64,000 bases of DNA from Leucobacter rhizosphaerae (lineage in GTDB: Bacteria; Actinomycetota; Actinomycetes; Actinomycetales; Microbacteriaceae), in contig NZ_CP095043.1 of the NCBI RefSeq assembly GCF_022919175.1, positions 2,728,001 through 2,792,000 of the forward strand, read 5' to 3'. Position numbers and translations under genes: made by a program. This document shows positions 17,196 through 30,043 of this stretch, in pieces. Numbering within the stretch: position 1 is the stretch's first letter; the number at the start of each line of letters is the position of its first letter. The notes under the pieces are model-generated. The model made no database searches. It was not told the origin of the DNA and saw only the letters and a list, made by a program, of their open reading frames with translations.

Positions 17196-17240
17196 ATGTC
17201 GCTGCGCCGAGACCCGATCCCGGTGCACGGCCGTGCCTAG
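17196..17240 (+). CDS. Possible 14-codon leaderless leader ORF overlapping the kinase start
   Basis: ATG 17196 is placed exactly where a leaderless transcript would start, and encodes MSLRRDPIPVHGRA followed by TAG at 17238-17240. The stop lies 5 nt past the GTG (17233) of the kinase frame, allowing translational coupling. Alternatively the 14 residues are the true kinase N-terminus and a one-base insertion error separates the frames; the basic MSLRRDP start would suit that. I cannot decide between the two from sequence alone. Confidence 0.3.
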   Translation: MSLRRDPIPVHGRA

Positions 17241-18339
17241 CGCGGCGGTCAGCCCGCCGCGTATCTCGGGCTTCAACTACGTGCGCCCACTGGGATCCGG
17301 CGGCTTCGCCCAGGTCTACCAGTACGAGCAGGACATGCCGCGCCGAGTGGTCGCGGTGAAGGTGCTCACGGAGGATCTCGCGACCCCCGCGAGCCGATCC
17401 ATGTTCGAGGCCGAGGCGGACGCGATGGCCCGGCTGTCGAGCCACCCGTCGATCGTCTCGATCTTCACCGCCAGCATCTCCGACGACGGGCACCCGTACA
17501 TCGCGATGGAGTACTGCCCGCAGTCGCTCCGCGAACGCTCCAAGGGCCAGACGAGCCCCCTGCACGAGGTGCTCGACGCCGGCGTTCGGCTCGCGGGTGC
17601 CCTGGAAACTGCGCACCAGGCCGGGGTGCTGCACCGCGACATCAAACCGTCGAACGTGCTGATCGCGACCACGGGGCGCCCCAAACTCGCAGACTTCGGG
17701 ATCGTGTCGCTCCGCGGCCAGATGCGGGGCGAGGGCACGAGCCAGGCGATGTCGATTCCCTGGGCCGCACCCGAGGTCGTCTCCGGAGACACGAGCGGCA
17801 CCCTCGCGAGCGAGATGTGGTCGCTCGGCGCCACCCTCTACACTTTCGCCGCGGGGCGCGCGCCGTTCGCGAGCGCCGACCGAAGCCAGAACACCGAGTC
17901 GAAGATGATGGAGCGCATCAAGCGCGCCCGCTACATCCCGGTTCCGGGGGCGCAGGGGTACGAGGCCTTCGACGCGGTGATCGCCCGCGCGATCGCTCGT
18001 GAGCCCGGCCAGCGCTTCGCTTCCATGCGGGAGTTCGGCGAGGCGCTGCAGCAGGTGCAGCGCGGGTACGGCTGGGACGTCACCCCGCTTGACATCGTCG
18101 GCGCCGCGTGGACCCCGCCTGCGGCGACCGCCTCCGGCCCCCGCGGCCCCGCCGTCACCACGGTGCAGCAGGAGAGCCGCGCCCAGCGGCGGCAGCAGCT
18201 GCAGCAGCAGCGGGCCGATGAAGACGTCGTGCCGGATCGCGCGCCGACCGCGATGCGGGCCGGGCTGATCGGCGCCGGCATCGCCGTGGCGGCCGTCGCC
18301 GTCGTCGGGCTGGCCATCGTGCTGATCGGCGGCCTGTAG
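17233..18339 (+). CDS. Serine/threonine protein kinase with C-terminal membrane anchor
   Basis: 368 aa. The kinase domain (~13-280) has the glycine loop LGSGGFAQVY, the ATP-binding Lys in VVAVKVL, the catalytic loop HRDIKPSN, the metal-binding DFG (ADFGIVS), WAAPEV in place of the APE motif, and SLGATLYTFAAGRAPF. A Gln/Arg-rich linker leads to a C-terminal transmembrane helix (~340-366) with almost no external part. Unlike PknB it has no PASTA sensor domains, so the signal probably comes from a partner; the next gene encodes a giant external protein. GTG 17233 is the only in-frame start found and lacks a clear SD. Its stop shares a base with the next start (TAGTG). Confidence 0.9.
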   Translation: MPSAAVSPPRISGFNYVRPLGSGGFAQVYQYEQDMPRRVVAVKVLTEDLATPASRSMFEAEADAMARLSSHPSIVSIFTASISDDGHPYIAMEYCPQSLRERSKGQTSPLHEVLDAGVRLAGALETAHQAGVLHRDIKPSNVLIATTGRPKLADFGIVSLRGQMRGEGTSQAMSIPWAAPEVVSGDTSGTLASEMWSLGATLYTFAAGRAPFASADRSQNTESKMMERIKRARYIPVPGAQGYEAFDAVIARAIAREPGQRFASMREFGEALQQVQRGYGWDVTPLDIVGAAWTPPAATASGPRGPAVTTVQQESRAQRRQQLQQQRADEDVVPDRAPTAMRAGLIGAGIAVAAVAVVGLAIVLIGGL

Positions 18340-21300
18340 TGGCCGGGCGCACCGGGAGCGGCCGATCCCGACTCGTGAGCTGGCTCGCGGGCGGCGTCTC
18401 GCTCGCCGTGCTCGCGACCATCGCTGTCGTCGCAGCGGGCTACGACGCCCGTGAGGCACCGCGCGACGAGCCGTCCGTCTGGGCCATGCGGAGCTCCGGA
18501 CAGTACGCGCGGGTCAACACCCTGACCGCCGAGATCGACACGGTGCGCGCCGTCGATGAGCCGAGCGGGCTGCTGCAGTCGGGATCGCGGGGCGTCGTGC
18601 TGAGCCACGGCGGCGGCCGCGCCTGGACAATCGATCCCACGCTGCCCGTCGATCTGCTCGACGCGGCAGGTTCGGCGGACGACGCCGCGGCCGATGCGGC
18701 GGATGCCGAGGGCGCGGGAGCTGACGCGGCTGACGCGGCCGCGCAGCCGGTGTCGAGCGAGACCGCCGACCCCGCCGAGGGCGGCACCCCCGAGGCGGCG
18801 ATGCGCACACCGAGCGGCACGCGCGACACCGTCGCCGCGGGTGACGCCGTGCTCTTCCGCACCGACGAGGGCGAGGTGTTCCTCAGCACGTTCGCGGATC
18901 CCGGATCGACGGCGGCGTCGGGCCCGGCGCAACTGAGCGCGCCCGTGCGGCTCGACCCCGGCGCGGACGCGGAGTCGGATGACGCAGCGTCGGGCGAAGC
19001 GGAGCAAGGCGACGCGGAGTCGGGTGATTCGGGAACCGAGGACGACGATGCCGCGGGCACGGGGACCCGTGCCGACGCCGTCGCGGTCGACGAGGACGGC
19101 CGGGTCGCGCTCTTCTCGAGCGACGAGAGCCGCATCTTCTGGTACGACATCGACCGTGCCGAGTTCACCGGTGCGGCCAGCGAGGTGCCCGCCGCCGTTC
19201 CCGCCGAGGGGGTCCAGCTCGCCATCGTCGACGGCGCGTGGGTGCTCTTCGAACCGGGGGAGGGGAGGCTCTGGATCGACGGGATCGATGAACCGGTCTC
19301 GATCGACACCGACGACAGCGCGAAGCTCCAGGCCTCGAGCACCGAGGCAGCGGGGGCCGAGATCCTCATCGCCGATCGCGGGGGCCTCTGGCGGGTGCTC
19401 GACGGGGAGGCGGAGCGCGTCGCCGACGCCGAGGGGGTGCCGGCCCAGCCGGTCGCCGTCGCCGGCGATCGTGTGGCCGCGTGGATCGGACAGGAGACGG
19501 CGGCGCTCTGGGACGGCGAGGAGGTGCGGGAGCTCGCACTCGACGACACCGTGTCGATGCCCGGCGACCCGGACCCCGTGATCCGCACGAGCGGCAGCCA
19601 CGCGCTGCTCTCCGAGGTGAAGACCGGCATGCTGTGGACGGTGCCCGACGGCACGCTGATCCCGGTGCAGCAGTGGTCGCAGGCCGATCCGCCCCAGGAG
19701 GAGGACGGCTCGGTCGTGGTCCTCGACGTCACCGAGCAGGAGCCGCCGGTGGCGGTGCCCGACGACTTCGGAGTGCGTGCGGGCGAGCCGGCGCTGCTGC
19801 CGGTGCTGCTGAACGACTACGACCCGAACCGGCGCGACGTGCTCACGATCGTGTCGGAGGGACTCGGCGAGGGGTTCCCTGCAGAGTTCGGCGAGGTCGA
19901 CATGCTCGCCGACGGGCAGGGGCTCGTGATCCGGCCGACCGTCGACGCCTCGGGCAGCGCGACCTTCGTCTACCGGATCACCGACGGCTTCGCGCTCTCC
20001 GAGCCCGCGACGGTGACGGTGACCGTCGCCGACCCCGACACGAACACGGCGCCCGCGTGGTGCCCCGTCGAGGGATGCCAGCGCTCCTGGCCGAACCCGG
20101 AGCTCGCGCCCGGCGGCACCCTCGTCATGCCGATCCTGGAAGGCTGGGTCGACCCCGAGGGTGACCCGCTCATGCTCGCCGACGCCACGCCCGTGAACGC
20201 CGAGGATCCGGTGCGCGCCCTCGTCACCGCCGACGGCCGCCTCGCGCTCCGCCACACCGACCCGAACGCCCCCGACAGCGATCTCTCGATCCGGCTGACG
20301 GTCGCGGACGCGCAGGGCGCGGCGACCGAGCGCGAGCTGCAGGTCAGCGTGCGCTCGAACGCGCAGGCCGAGATCCCGCAGATCGCGAGCACCGTGCAGG
20401 TGGGCCAGGCCGCCACGCTGCGTCCGCTCACCCGGGTGACGGGCGGTTCCGGATCTTACGCACTGGTCGACGCGGCCCCGCAGAGCGGCACGGCCGAGGT
20501 GACCATGAACGCGGGTGCGGGCACCGTCGAGGTGCGGGCGCGCGAGGCCGGCAGCTCGATCATCGCGCTCACGGTGCGCGACACCGGCACCGACGCCGAG
20601 ATCACCGGCACCATGCGGGTCACCGCGGTCGATGCGCGAGCGCGGCTCGGCCTGCCGCCGCTGCGCGCGTTCGTCCGCCCGCTCACCGACACCACGGTCG
20701 AGGTGCTCGACGCCGTGCCCGGCTCCGGGGCGCGGGCCCTCGTCGTCGACTCGGCGAACGTGCGCGACGGAGAGCTGCGCGCCGACGTGATCGAGCACGC
20801 CCGCGTGCGCGTCTCGGGGGCCACCGCCGACGGGGCGCCGGGTCGGATCGGATCGATCGACGTCGGCATCGCGGAGGGGGAGCAGGCCGCCACGGGCCGG
20901 CTCACCGTGTTCCAGGTGCCCGACTCCGGGGCCGAGGGCGCCATCGCCGTCGCCGACACCGCAACGGTGCGCGCGGGCTCGGTCGTCGACATCCCGGTGC
21001 TGCAGAACGACGTGGCGCCGCCCGGGCAGCGCCTCGTGCTGCACCCCGAGATCGAAGCCTCGGGTGCCGCCGGCGAACTGGCCTTCGCATCGGGCAACAC
21101 CCTCCGTTACCTCGCCCCGCGCGAGGCGGGCGTGTACACCCTGAGCTACACCACGTACGGCGCGAGCTCCCCGGAGAGCAGCGATGTCGGGCACGTGCGC
21201 GTCACCGTGCTGCCCCGGGAGGGCAACCGCGATCCGCAGCCCCCGACCGTCACCGTGCGTCTGGCGCCAGGTGAGCTCGCGACCGCCGCGATCCCGCTCA

Positions 21301-24300
21301 CCGGCGTGGATCCCGATGGCGACCGCGTGCGGCTCGTGGGGGTCGGGACCTCCGCGGATCCGCAGCTCACCGCGACGCTCGCGCCGCGCAGCAGCACGGT
21401 GCAGATCGAGGCGTCGAAGCGCGCGACGGCGGGCGTGCAGCTCATCGACTACACCGTGCGCGACGAGTTCGGGGGCGAGGGCACCGGATCGCTGCGGGTG
21501 ATCGTCACGGCGGCCGCGGCGGGCAGCGGCGCACCCGTCACCTACTCGGACTACGTGCGCCTCACGACCGGCGCCGACGATCCGGCGGTCGTGCGCCCGC
21601 TCGACAACGACATCGACCCGATGCGCGGCACGCTCGAACTGCTCGAGGTCGTTCCCAACGTGCCGGGCGGCAGCGACGGCCCGGAGTACCGCCAGCTCGC
21701 CGACCGACTCGATCTCTCCGGACTTGCGCAGGGGCGCGTGAGCGTGCGGGGCAGCGACGAGCCCGGCACGGTCTCCTACCGCTACACGGCTCGCTCGTCG
21801 CAGAGCTCCAGCACCGCCGACGGGCTCATCGTCGTGCAGACGTCGGCTCGGGTCGGCCAGCAAGCGCCGACCGTGAAGGACACGGTGCTCTCCGCGCGGG
21901 ATCGGGTCGAGCTCGCCCGCGGCGGGATCGACGTCGTGACGGACCAGGTCTTCTGGGCCGCCGGCGACGTCAGCGCGCTGACGCTCTCGGTCTGGGGATC
22001 GGCCGCGGATCGCTTCCGCGTCGACGGCTCCCGGATCATCGGCGAGTACCGTGCCGAGGGCGATCTCGTGCCGTTCCGCCTCGCGGGCAAGGACGCCACC
22101 GGTGAAGCCGTGCAGACCTTCGGGTTCCTGGTGATCCCGCCGCTCGATGAACTCCGCCTCACCCTCGAGCCGGGCCTCCGGGCGATCACGGTCGACGAGG
22201 GCAAGTCCGTCGACGTCGCCGTGGCGGATCTCCTCGATCTCGCCGCCGGGGACACAGTGGATCTGCGGCAGACCGCGTTCCCGGTGCAGCGCGCCCAGGC
22301 CGAGTGCGCCGCGACGGGGGCCTCGCAGCTCCGCTATCGCGCGGGCAAGGAAGCGCCGTGGACCGACAGCTGCATCATCTCGGTCAAGCTCACGGAGCAG
22401 AAGGCCTGGACCCAACTCGCGGTGCCGATCGAGGTCGTGCCGACCGAGCCCGTGGTCGAGCTCGAGCCCCTCACCCGCACCGTCGCGCCGGGTGCGTCCG
22501 AGACGATCGCGCTCACGGACATGGTGCGGTGGCAGGGCGGCCGCGAGGGATCCGCGGGCGCGCTGCGGTTCCAGGTGAGCGGTGGCGGTCAGAGCTTCGA
22601 GGTGAGCCCGTCGGGGGCGCAGGTCACCGTGACCGCCAACGCGGACGCCGTGCCCGGAACCCAGGAACCGCTCGTCGTGTCGGTGTCGGGCGCCGGGGAG
22701 AGCCAGTCCCCGCTCACCCTTCGGGTGGGCGAGGCCGCGAAGGACACCCCGCGCGGCGCCACCGTGCAGCTCAACTGCACCGTCGGCTCGGCCTGCCAGG
22801 CGAACGTCATCGGGGCGCCCGGCGAGTACGACCCGTTCGCGGGTCGCACCGGCGGCGGGTTGACCCTCGCGTCGGTCGACGGCGCGGGTTGTGCCACGGG
22901 CAGCTTCCAGGTAGCGGGCGATGCGGTCGCCGTGTCGTGGCCGGATCCGCGCGGCGCGGGCGGCAAGTGCACCGCGAGCTTCTCGGTGACCGACGCGCAG
23001 GGCCGCGTCGGCACGGGCACGATCGAGCTCGACGCGCAGGGCGTGCCGCGCGCGCCAGCGGGGATCACCCCGACGGCCGCCGACGCCAACAGCGTGACCC
23101 TCGCAGTCGAGCTGAGCGGCCAGACGGCCTACCCGGCGGTGAGCGGCGTCGAGATCCTGGTCGGGGGCGCCACGGTCGCGAGCTGCGCACCGGGCGGCAA
23201 CCTCGCGAGCTGCACCGTCACGGGGCTCACCCCCGGCGAGAAGCGGACCTACACGGCGCGCGCCGTGAACGCGGCGGGTGCGTCCGAGCCGAGCGCGAAC
23301 GGGGCCGAGACCTGGGCGTACGTGCCGCCCGAGTCGCCGTCGATCAGCGCGGAGACCGTGAAGTGGCCGGAGAACACCGATGCCGGCACGGGGCGCGTGC
23401 GCGTGACGATCGGGGAGTCCAGCTCCGCCAGCCGCGTCCTGAGGATCGACGGGGTCGAGACGGCGATCCCGGGCGACGGGATCTTCGCGCTCGCCGCCGG
23501 CGCGGTGCACACGTTCAGCGTGGTCGCCGCCGACAGCATCGACCGGATCCCTCCCGGGTACACCGGGGGCGACGGGGGCATGGGCACGGCGCGGCAAGCG
23601 CAGGCGACCCCCATCGGGGCGCCGCGCGCGGGGTCGGCGGAGGTCACCCTGAGTGGCCCGTTCAAGACGGACTGGGCGTTCACGACCAACGGCTGGGGCC
23701 AGAACGGCGGCGATGCCCTTGTCTTCACCTACGCGATCGGCGGCTACTCAGGCCCCAACAACTCCGGTGGCGGACTCACCCCGCACCAGGAATACGTGGG
23801 AACGGTCACCGCGAAGAACTCATACGGCACGACCGGCTCGGTGGCCGCCCCGCCCGTCTACACCGGCAACAAGCTGCCGACGCTGACGGGCACATACGAG
23901 GTGTCCGCGACCCCGAGCGGAACCGGATGGTCGCTCGCGTACAACGCCCAGACGCCGACCTACACGCCGTCTCCGACCGGCACGGTCACCTTCAGTGGAG
24001 TGAGCCCCGGAAACCCGATCGGTACGGTGAAGCAGTGCCCGATCCTGTCGATCAACTGCTCGGACGAGGGACCGGTGACCCCCGCGTCGCTCGAGCCGCT
24101 CGCCATGACCCTCGCCTCGTGTGTGCCGTGGGACGGCACGACGGTCCCCGATCACGCCACGATCCAGACCCACGTCTCGGTGGTCGGTGCACCCGGCGGT
24201 GCGTTCACGTTCGAGGCGCAGACGAGCGGCGACATCATCGTCAACTGGGCCGGACTCCGCGGCAACGGCACGTTCACGGCGGGCCTCTGCACCCCGACGC

Positions 24301-24317
24301 CCCCGCCCGGGCCCTGA
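18339..24317 (+). CDS. Giant membrane-anchored Ig-like/fibronectin type III protein
   Basis: 1992 aa, no frame breaks. Residues ~8-29 form an N-terminal signal anchor (LAGGVSLAVLATIAVVAAG); nearly everything after is external. About 35-470 is beta-rich with two acidic low-complexity stretches (Ala/Asp-rich near 110-135, Glu/Asp-rich near 205-250). From ~480 to ~1500 there are tandem cadherin/Ig-like repeats recognisable by LLNDYDPN, WVDPEGDPL, LQNDVAPPG, GVDPDGDRV and PLDNDIDP. An FN3 domain with GLTPGEKRTYTARAVNAAG lies near 1565-1660, then a Gly/Pro-rich end. The GTG start shares a base with the kinase stop. The position between kinase and MoxR is typical of this cluster in actinobacteria. 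It may be the external sensor or an adhesin/scaffold; the function is not established. Confidence 0.85.
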   Translation: MAGRTGSGRSRLVSWLAGGVSLAVLATIAVVAAGYDAREAPRDEPSVWAMRSSGQYARVNTLTAEIDTVRAVDEPSGLLQSGSRGVVLSHGGGRAWTIDPTLPVDLLDAAGSADDAAADAADAEGAGADAADAAAQPVSSETADPAEGGTPEAAMRTPSGTRDTVAAGDAVLFRTDEGEVFLSTFADPGSTAASGPAQLSAPVRLDPGADAESDDAASGEAEQGDAESGDSGTEDDDAAGTGTRADAVAVDEDGRVALFSSDESRIFWYDIDRAEFTGAASEVPAAVPAEGVQLAIVDGAWVLFEPGEGRLWIDGIDEPVSIDTDDSAKLQASSTEAAGAEILIADRGGLWRVLDGEAERVADAEGVPAQPVAVAGDRVAAWIGQETAALWDGEEVRELALDDTVSMPGDPDPVIRTSGSHALLSEVKTGMLWTVPDGTLIPVQQWSQADPPQEEDGSVVVLDVTEQEPPVAVPDDFGVRAGEPALLPVLLNDYDPNRRDVLTIVSEGLGEGFPAEFGEVDMLADGQGLVIRPTVDASGSATFVYRITDGFALSEPATVTVTVADPDTNTAPAWCPVEGCQRSWPNPELAPGGTLVMPILEGWVDPEGDPLMLADATPVNAEDPVRALVTADGRLALRHTDPNAPDSDLSIRLTVADAQGAATERELQVSVRSNAQAEIPQIASTVQVGQAATLRPLTRVTGGSGSYALVDAAPQSGTAEVTMNAGAGTVEVRAREAGSSIIALTVRDTGTDAEITGTMRVTAVDARARLGLPPLRAFVRPLTDTTVEVLDAVPGSGARALVVDSANVRDGELRADVIEHARVRVSGATADGAPGRIGSIDVGIAEGEQAATGRLTVFQVPDSGAEGAIAVADTATVRAGSVVDIPVLQNDVAPPGQRLVLHPEIEASGAAGELAFASGNTLRYLAPREAGVYTLSYTTYGASSPESSDVGHVRVTVLPREGNRDPQPPTVTVRLAPGELATAAIPLTGVDPDGDRVRLVGVGTSADPQLTATLAPRSSTVQIEASKRATAGVQLIDYTVRDEFGGEGTGSLRVIVTAAAAGSGAPVTYSDYVRLTTGADDPAVVRPLDNDIDPMRGTLELLEVVPNVPGGSDGPEYRQLADRLDLSGLAQGRVSVRGSDEPGTVSYRYTARSSQSSSTADGLIVVQTSARVGQQAPTVKDTVLSARDRVELARGGIDVVTDQVFWAAGDVSALTLSVWGSAADRFRVDGSRIIGEYRAEGDLVPFRLAGKDATGEAVQTFGFLVIPPLDELRLTLEPGLRAITVDEGKSVDVAVADLLDLAAGDTVDLRQTAFPVQRAQAECAATGASQLRYRAGKEAPWTDSCIISVKLTEQKAWTQLAVPIEVVPTEPVVELEPLTRTVAPGASETIALTDMVRWQGGREGSAGALRFQVSGGGQSFEVSPSGAQVTVTANADAVPGTQEPLVVSVSGAGESQSPLTLRVGEAAKDTPRGATVQLNCTVGSACQANVIGAPGEYDPFAGRTGGGLTLASVDGAGCATGSFQVAGDAVAVSWPDPRGAGGKCTASFSVTDAQGRVGTGTIELDAQGVPRAPAGITPTAADANSVTLAVELSGQTAYPAVSGVEILVGGATVASCAPGGNLASCTVTGLTPGEKRTYTARAVNAAGASEPSANGAETWAYVPPESPSISAETVKWPENTDAGTGRVRVTIGESSSASRVLRIDGVETAIPGDGIFALAAGAVHTFSVVAADSIDRIPPGYTGGDGGMGTARQAQATPIGAPRAGSAEVTLSGPFKTDWAFTTNGWGQNGGDALVFTYAIGGYSGPNNSGGGLTPHQEYVGTVTAKNSYGTTGSVAAPPVYTGNKLPTLTGTYEVSATPSGTGWSLAYNAQTPTYTPSPTGTVTFSGVSPGNPIGTVKQCPILSINCSDEGPVTPASLEPLAMTLASCVPWDGTTVPDHATIQTHVSVVGAPGGAFTFEAQTSGDIIVNWAGLRGNGTFTAGLCTPTPPPGP

Positions 24318-24367
24318 CCCGCGCGACCAGACCCCCTGTTTCTCCCCGACGACCGTAAGGAAGCCAC

Positions 24368-25363
24368 ATGACACCCGAGCCGAAGCTCGTCGCCGACACC
24401 GTCGGCCCGCTGACCGACGAGCGCGCACGCTGGGCGAGCGACGCGGTGCGCACCTCCGCCGACGCCATGGAGCAGGCGATCCAGGGCAAGCGCCGCGTCA
24501 TCGAGCTCGTGCTGGCGACGGCGATGGCGGGCGGTCACGTGCTCCTAGAGGACGTTCCCGGAACGGGCAAGACCGCACTCGCCCGCTCGCTCGCCCAGGC
24601 GATGCACGGCACCTCCTCGCGCGTGCAGTTCACCCCCGACCTGCTGCCGGGCGACGTCACGGGCATCACCGTGTACGACCAGAAGCAGGGCATCTTCGAG
24701 TTCCACGCGGGACCGATCTTCGCGAACGTCGTGCTGGCCGACGAGATCAACCGTGCGAGCCCGAAGACCCAGTCCGCGCTGCTCGAGGTGATGGAGGAGC
24801 GCCAGGTCACGGTCGACGGGCAGAGCCACCGCGTGGCGGAGCCCTTCCTCGTGATCGCCACCCAGAACCCCGTCGAGCAGGCGGGCACGTACCGGCTGCC
24901 CGAGGCGCAGCTCGATCGCTTCATGGTGAAGACGTCGATCGGCTACCCCGACGACGCGGCGATGATGCGGATCCTGCAGCGGCAGACCGCGAGCGAGGTG
25001 CAGCCGGTGATGAACGTCGGCACGCTGCTGCAGCTCCAGCAGTTCACCCATGCCGTTCACGTGAGTCCGCTGATCGCGGCGTACGTGATCCAGCTCGTCG
25101 AGGCGACCCGTCGAGCGAGCGAGGTCCGCCTCGGCGCGAGCGTGCGCGGGGCCCTCGGCCTCGTCCGCATGGCGTCCGCCTGGGCGCTCGTCTCCGGTCG
25201 CCCGTACGTGGCCCCCGACGACGTGCGCGACCTCGCGATCCCGGTGCTCGCCCACCGCCTCGTGCTCGAACCCGAGGCCGAGTTCGACGGCGTCACGGCC
25301 GAGGCCATCATCGGGAAGATCCTGCTCGATACGCCGATCCCGCAGGAGAACGGCACCGCGTGA
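24368..25363 (+). CDS. MoxR-family AAA+ ATPase
   Basis: 331 aa. The AAA_3 core has Walker [11 protein letters not shown] (~60-69), Walker [14 protein letters not shown] (~123-135), sensor [14 protein letters not shown] and the C-terminal lid domain with [12 protein letters not shown]. MoxR ATPases act as chaperone-like assembly factors, usually paired with a DUF58 or VWA-domain protein that supplies substrate recognition. That partner follows here with a 4-nt GTGA overlap. A TAAGGAA SD lies 6 nt before the ATG, so expression can begin independently of the long gene upstream. The target complex is unknown. Confidence 0.93.
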   Translation: MTPEPKLVADTVGPLTDERARWASDAVRTSADAMEQAIQGKRRVIELVLATAMAGGHVLLEDVPGTGKTALARSLAQAMHGTSSRVQFTPDLLPGDVTGITVYDQKQGIFEFHAGPIFANVVLADEINRASPKTQSALLEVMEERQVTVDGQSHRVAEPFLVIATQNPVEQAGTYRLPEAQLDRFMVKTSIGYPDDAAMMRILQRQTASEVQPVMNVGTLLQLQQFTHAVHVSPLIAAYVIQLVEATRRASEVRLGASVRGALGLVRMASAWALVSGRPYVAPDDVRDLAIPVLAHRLVLEPEAEFDGVTAEAIIGKILLDTPIPQENGTA

Positions 25364-26714
25364 ACACGGAGTTCACGCGCAGCCGGAGCCGGATCACCGG
25401 CACCCGGACTGCCACGCGGCTCGGTGAGACGCGCACATCGACGCGCACGCTGGGGGAGACCCAGCGGCGCAAGATCGTCGCGCGCCGACGGTGGCGGCAG
25501 ATCCGGCGGCGCGCGCTCCGCACCTGGCTCGCGGTCACGCAGGCCGTCACCCCGCTCGGCTGGTTCGTGCTCGGGATCACGGTGCTCGGCGTGGTGCTGG
25601 GCGTCGGTCTGTCGTGGGTCGAGGCCTGGTTCGTCGCGATCGTCGGCGCCGCGCTCCTGCTCGTCGCGATTCCGTTCCTCATCGGCACCCGTGCCTACCG
25701 GATCGCGATCGATCTCGACCGCCGGAGCGTCGTCGTCGGCGGTGAGGTCGCGGCCGTGATCCGGATCCAGAACGACGGGGCGCGCCCGGCGCTGCCCGCG
25801 GTCGCCGAACTCCCCGTCGGCCCCGCCCTGCGCGAGCTCACCATCCCCTTCATCGGCCCGCACGGCACGGCCGACCTGCCGGCGCGCGTGCCGGCGCCCC
25901 AGCGCGGGCTGATCCAGGTCGGCCCGCTCACCGTGGCCCGCCGCGATCCCCTCGCCCTGCTCCGGCGCGAGGTCACCTGGCCCGAGAAGCACCTCGTCTA
26001 TGTGCACCCCGTCACCACTCCGCTGCCGCCGAACTCGGCCGGCCTCGTGCGCGACCTCGAGGGGGCCGCGAGCCGTCGACTCACGGATTCCGACCTGTCG
26101 TTCTACGCCGTGCGTGAGTACGCGCCCGGCGACGCGATGCGGCACGTGCACTGGAAATCGACCGCCAAGACCGGCACGCTCATGGTGCGGCAGTACGAGG
26201 AGTCGCAGACCGCGCGCGTCGCGGTGCTCTTCGATGCTCGCCGCGAGGAGTACGCGAGCGACGAGGAGTTCGAGCTCGGTGTGAGCGTCGCGGCATCGAT
26301 CTCCGTGCAGGCCGTGCGTGAGGGGCGCGAGCGATTCGTTGCCTCCGCGTGGGCCCCGGGCCGCGTGCGGCCGAGCGTCGACGGGGTCGAGGAGCTGCCC
26401 TCGCGGGATCCGCAGCAGCTTCTGAACGCCTGGGCCGAGCTGGAGCCCGCACCCGACGGCTTACCGTTCGAGGTGCTGGCCACGGGTCTCGCGAACTCGC
26501 GCCGCCCCCTCTCGATCGTCGCGATCGTCACCGGATCGCAGCCCGAGCTCGCCCGCATCCGTCGGGCGTGCGTCGCGTTCGATCCGAACGTGCACGTGGT
26601 CGCGGTGCGCTGCGAGCTGCACGGCGAGCCGGGTCTGCAGCGCGCGGATCCGCTCACGACCTTCACCGTCGGCGCGCTCGGGGACCTGCCGCAGCTGCTG
26701 CTCCGGAGCGCCTC

Positions 26715-26718
<4 letters not shown>
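25360..26718 (+). CDS. DUF58 domain membrane protein, MoxR partner
   Basis: 452 aa from GTG 25360, chosen because it overlaps the MoxR stop; the frame is open further upstream only inside MoxR. Residues 1-55 are strongly basic (many Arg and Thr), ~60-115 form two adjacent transmembrane helices, then a beta-rich segment (~125-215). The DUF58 signature is at ~245-330: [19 protein letters not shown] and [14 protein letters not shown]-like remainder runs to the end. DUF58 proteins accompany MoxR and transglutaminase-like proteins in conserved operons; biochemical roles are poorly defined. The stop overlaps the next ATG (ATGA). Confidence 0.88.
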
Positions 26719-29188
<2,470 letters not shown>

Positions 29189-29192
<4 letters not shown>

Positions 29193-30043
29193 ATGACAGC
29201 CAGGAGAACGCCTTGCACCGGGCGATCACGACGGGTGAGCGGCCGGTGATCGAGGCCGCCGCCCGCACCGACGTCGGCGTGCACCGCCGCGTCAACGAGG
29301 ACGCGGTGCTCGCCGAGAACGGGGTCTACATCGTCGCCGACGGCATGGGCGGGCACGAGGCCGGTGATCTGGCGAGCGCAGCCGCGATCGGGCCGTTCGC
29401 AGAGCTGGCTGCCGACCCGCGGGTTCCGGACTTCCGTGTCGTCGAGGCGACGATCGAGCGCTCCCGCAACGCGGTGGATGCGGTGTCGATGCAGACCGAG
29501 CGGGGCGCCGGTTGCACCCTCACCGGGGTGGTGCTCATCGAGCACGAGGGGGCGCCGCACTGGTACGTCCTGAACGTGGGGGATTCGCGGGTCTACCTGC
29601 ACCGGGGCGCGCAGCTGACCCAGCTCACCGCGGACCACTCGCTGCAGGCGGAGCTTCTCGCCGAAGGACGGGCGGAGGCCGCGAGCACGCCGCGCAACGT
29701 CATCACCCGCGCGCTCGGCTCCGACGATTCCCGACACGACGCGTGGCTCCTGCCCGTGCACACCGGCACGCGCCTGCTCGTCTGCTCGGACGGGCTCACG
29801 ACCGAGGTGCCGGACGACGAGATCCGCGCCGTGCTCACGATCGGTGGTCGGCCCGCCCCGGTGGCGGACGAACTGATCCGGCTCGCACGCGAGGGAGGCG
29901 GGCGCGACAACATCTCGGCCATCGTCGTCGACACCGTGACCGCGGGATCCGCGGAGGCGGCCGGCGAGGCGGGCGCGCTCGACGCGCACGAGGACGTCGA
30001 CACCGCCGAGACGCTCGAGGTGACCCGGCCGGTGCGGCGATGA
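29189..30043 (+). CDS. PP2C-family serine/threonine phosphatase
   Basis: 284 aa. The start is set at GTG 29189: it overlaps the previous stop and has GGGGGAG nine nt upstream; ATG 29171 is an alternative six codons earlier. Motifs of the PPM/PP2C fold: RTDVGVHRRVNEDA, YIVADGMGGHEAGD (metal-binding Asp and Gly), VLNVGDSRVYL, LLVCSDGLT and GGGRDNISAIVV. It is a soluble cytoplasmic enzyme, Mg/Mn-dependent, and the probable counterpart of the kinase at 17.2 kb, reversing phosphorylation of shared targets such as the FHA protein. A short acidic tail (~260-284) follows the domain. Confidence 0.93.

Noticed and set aside
17931..23597. 1888-codon open frame on the minus strand across the kinase and Ig/FN3 genes
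   Set aside because: Same antisense GC artefact. The plus-strand genes have recognisable motifs and stop/start overlaps; the minus frame has none.
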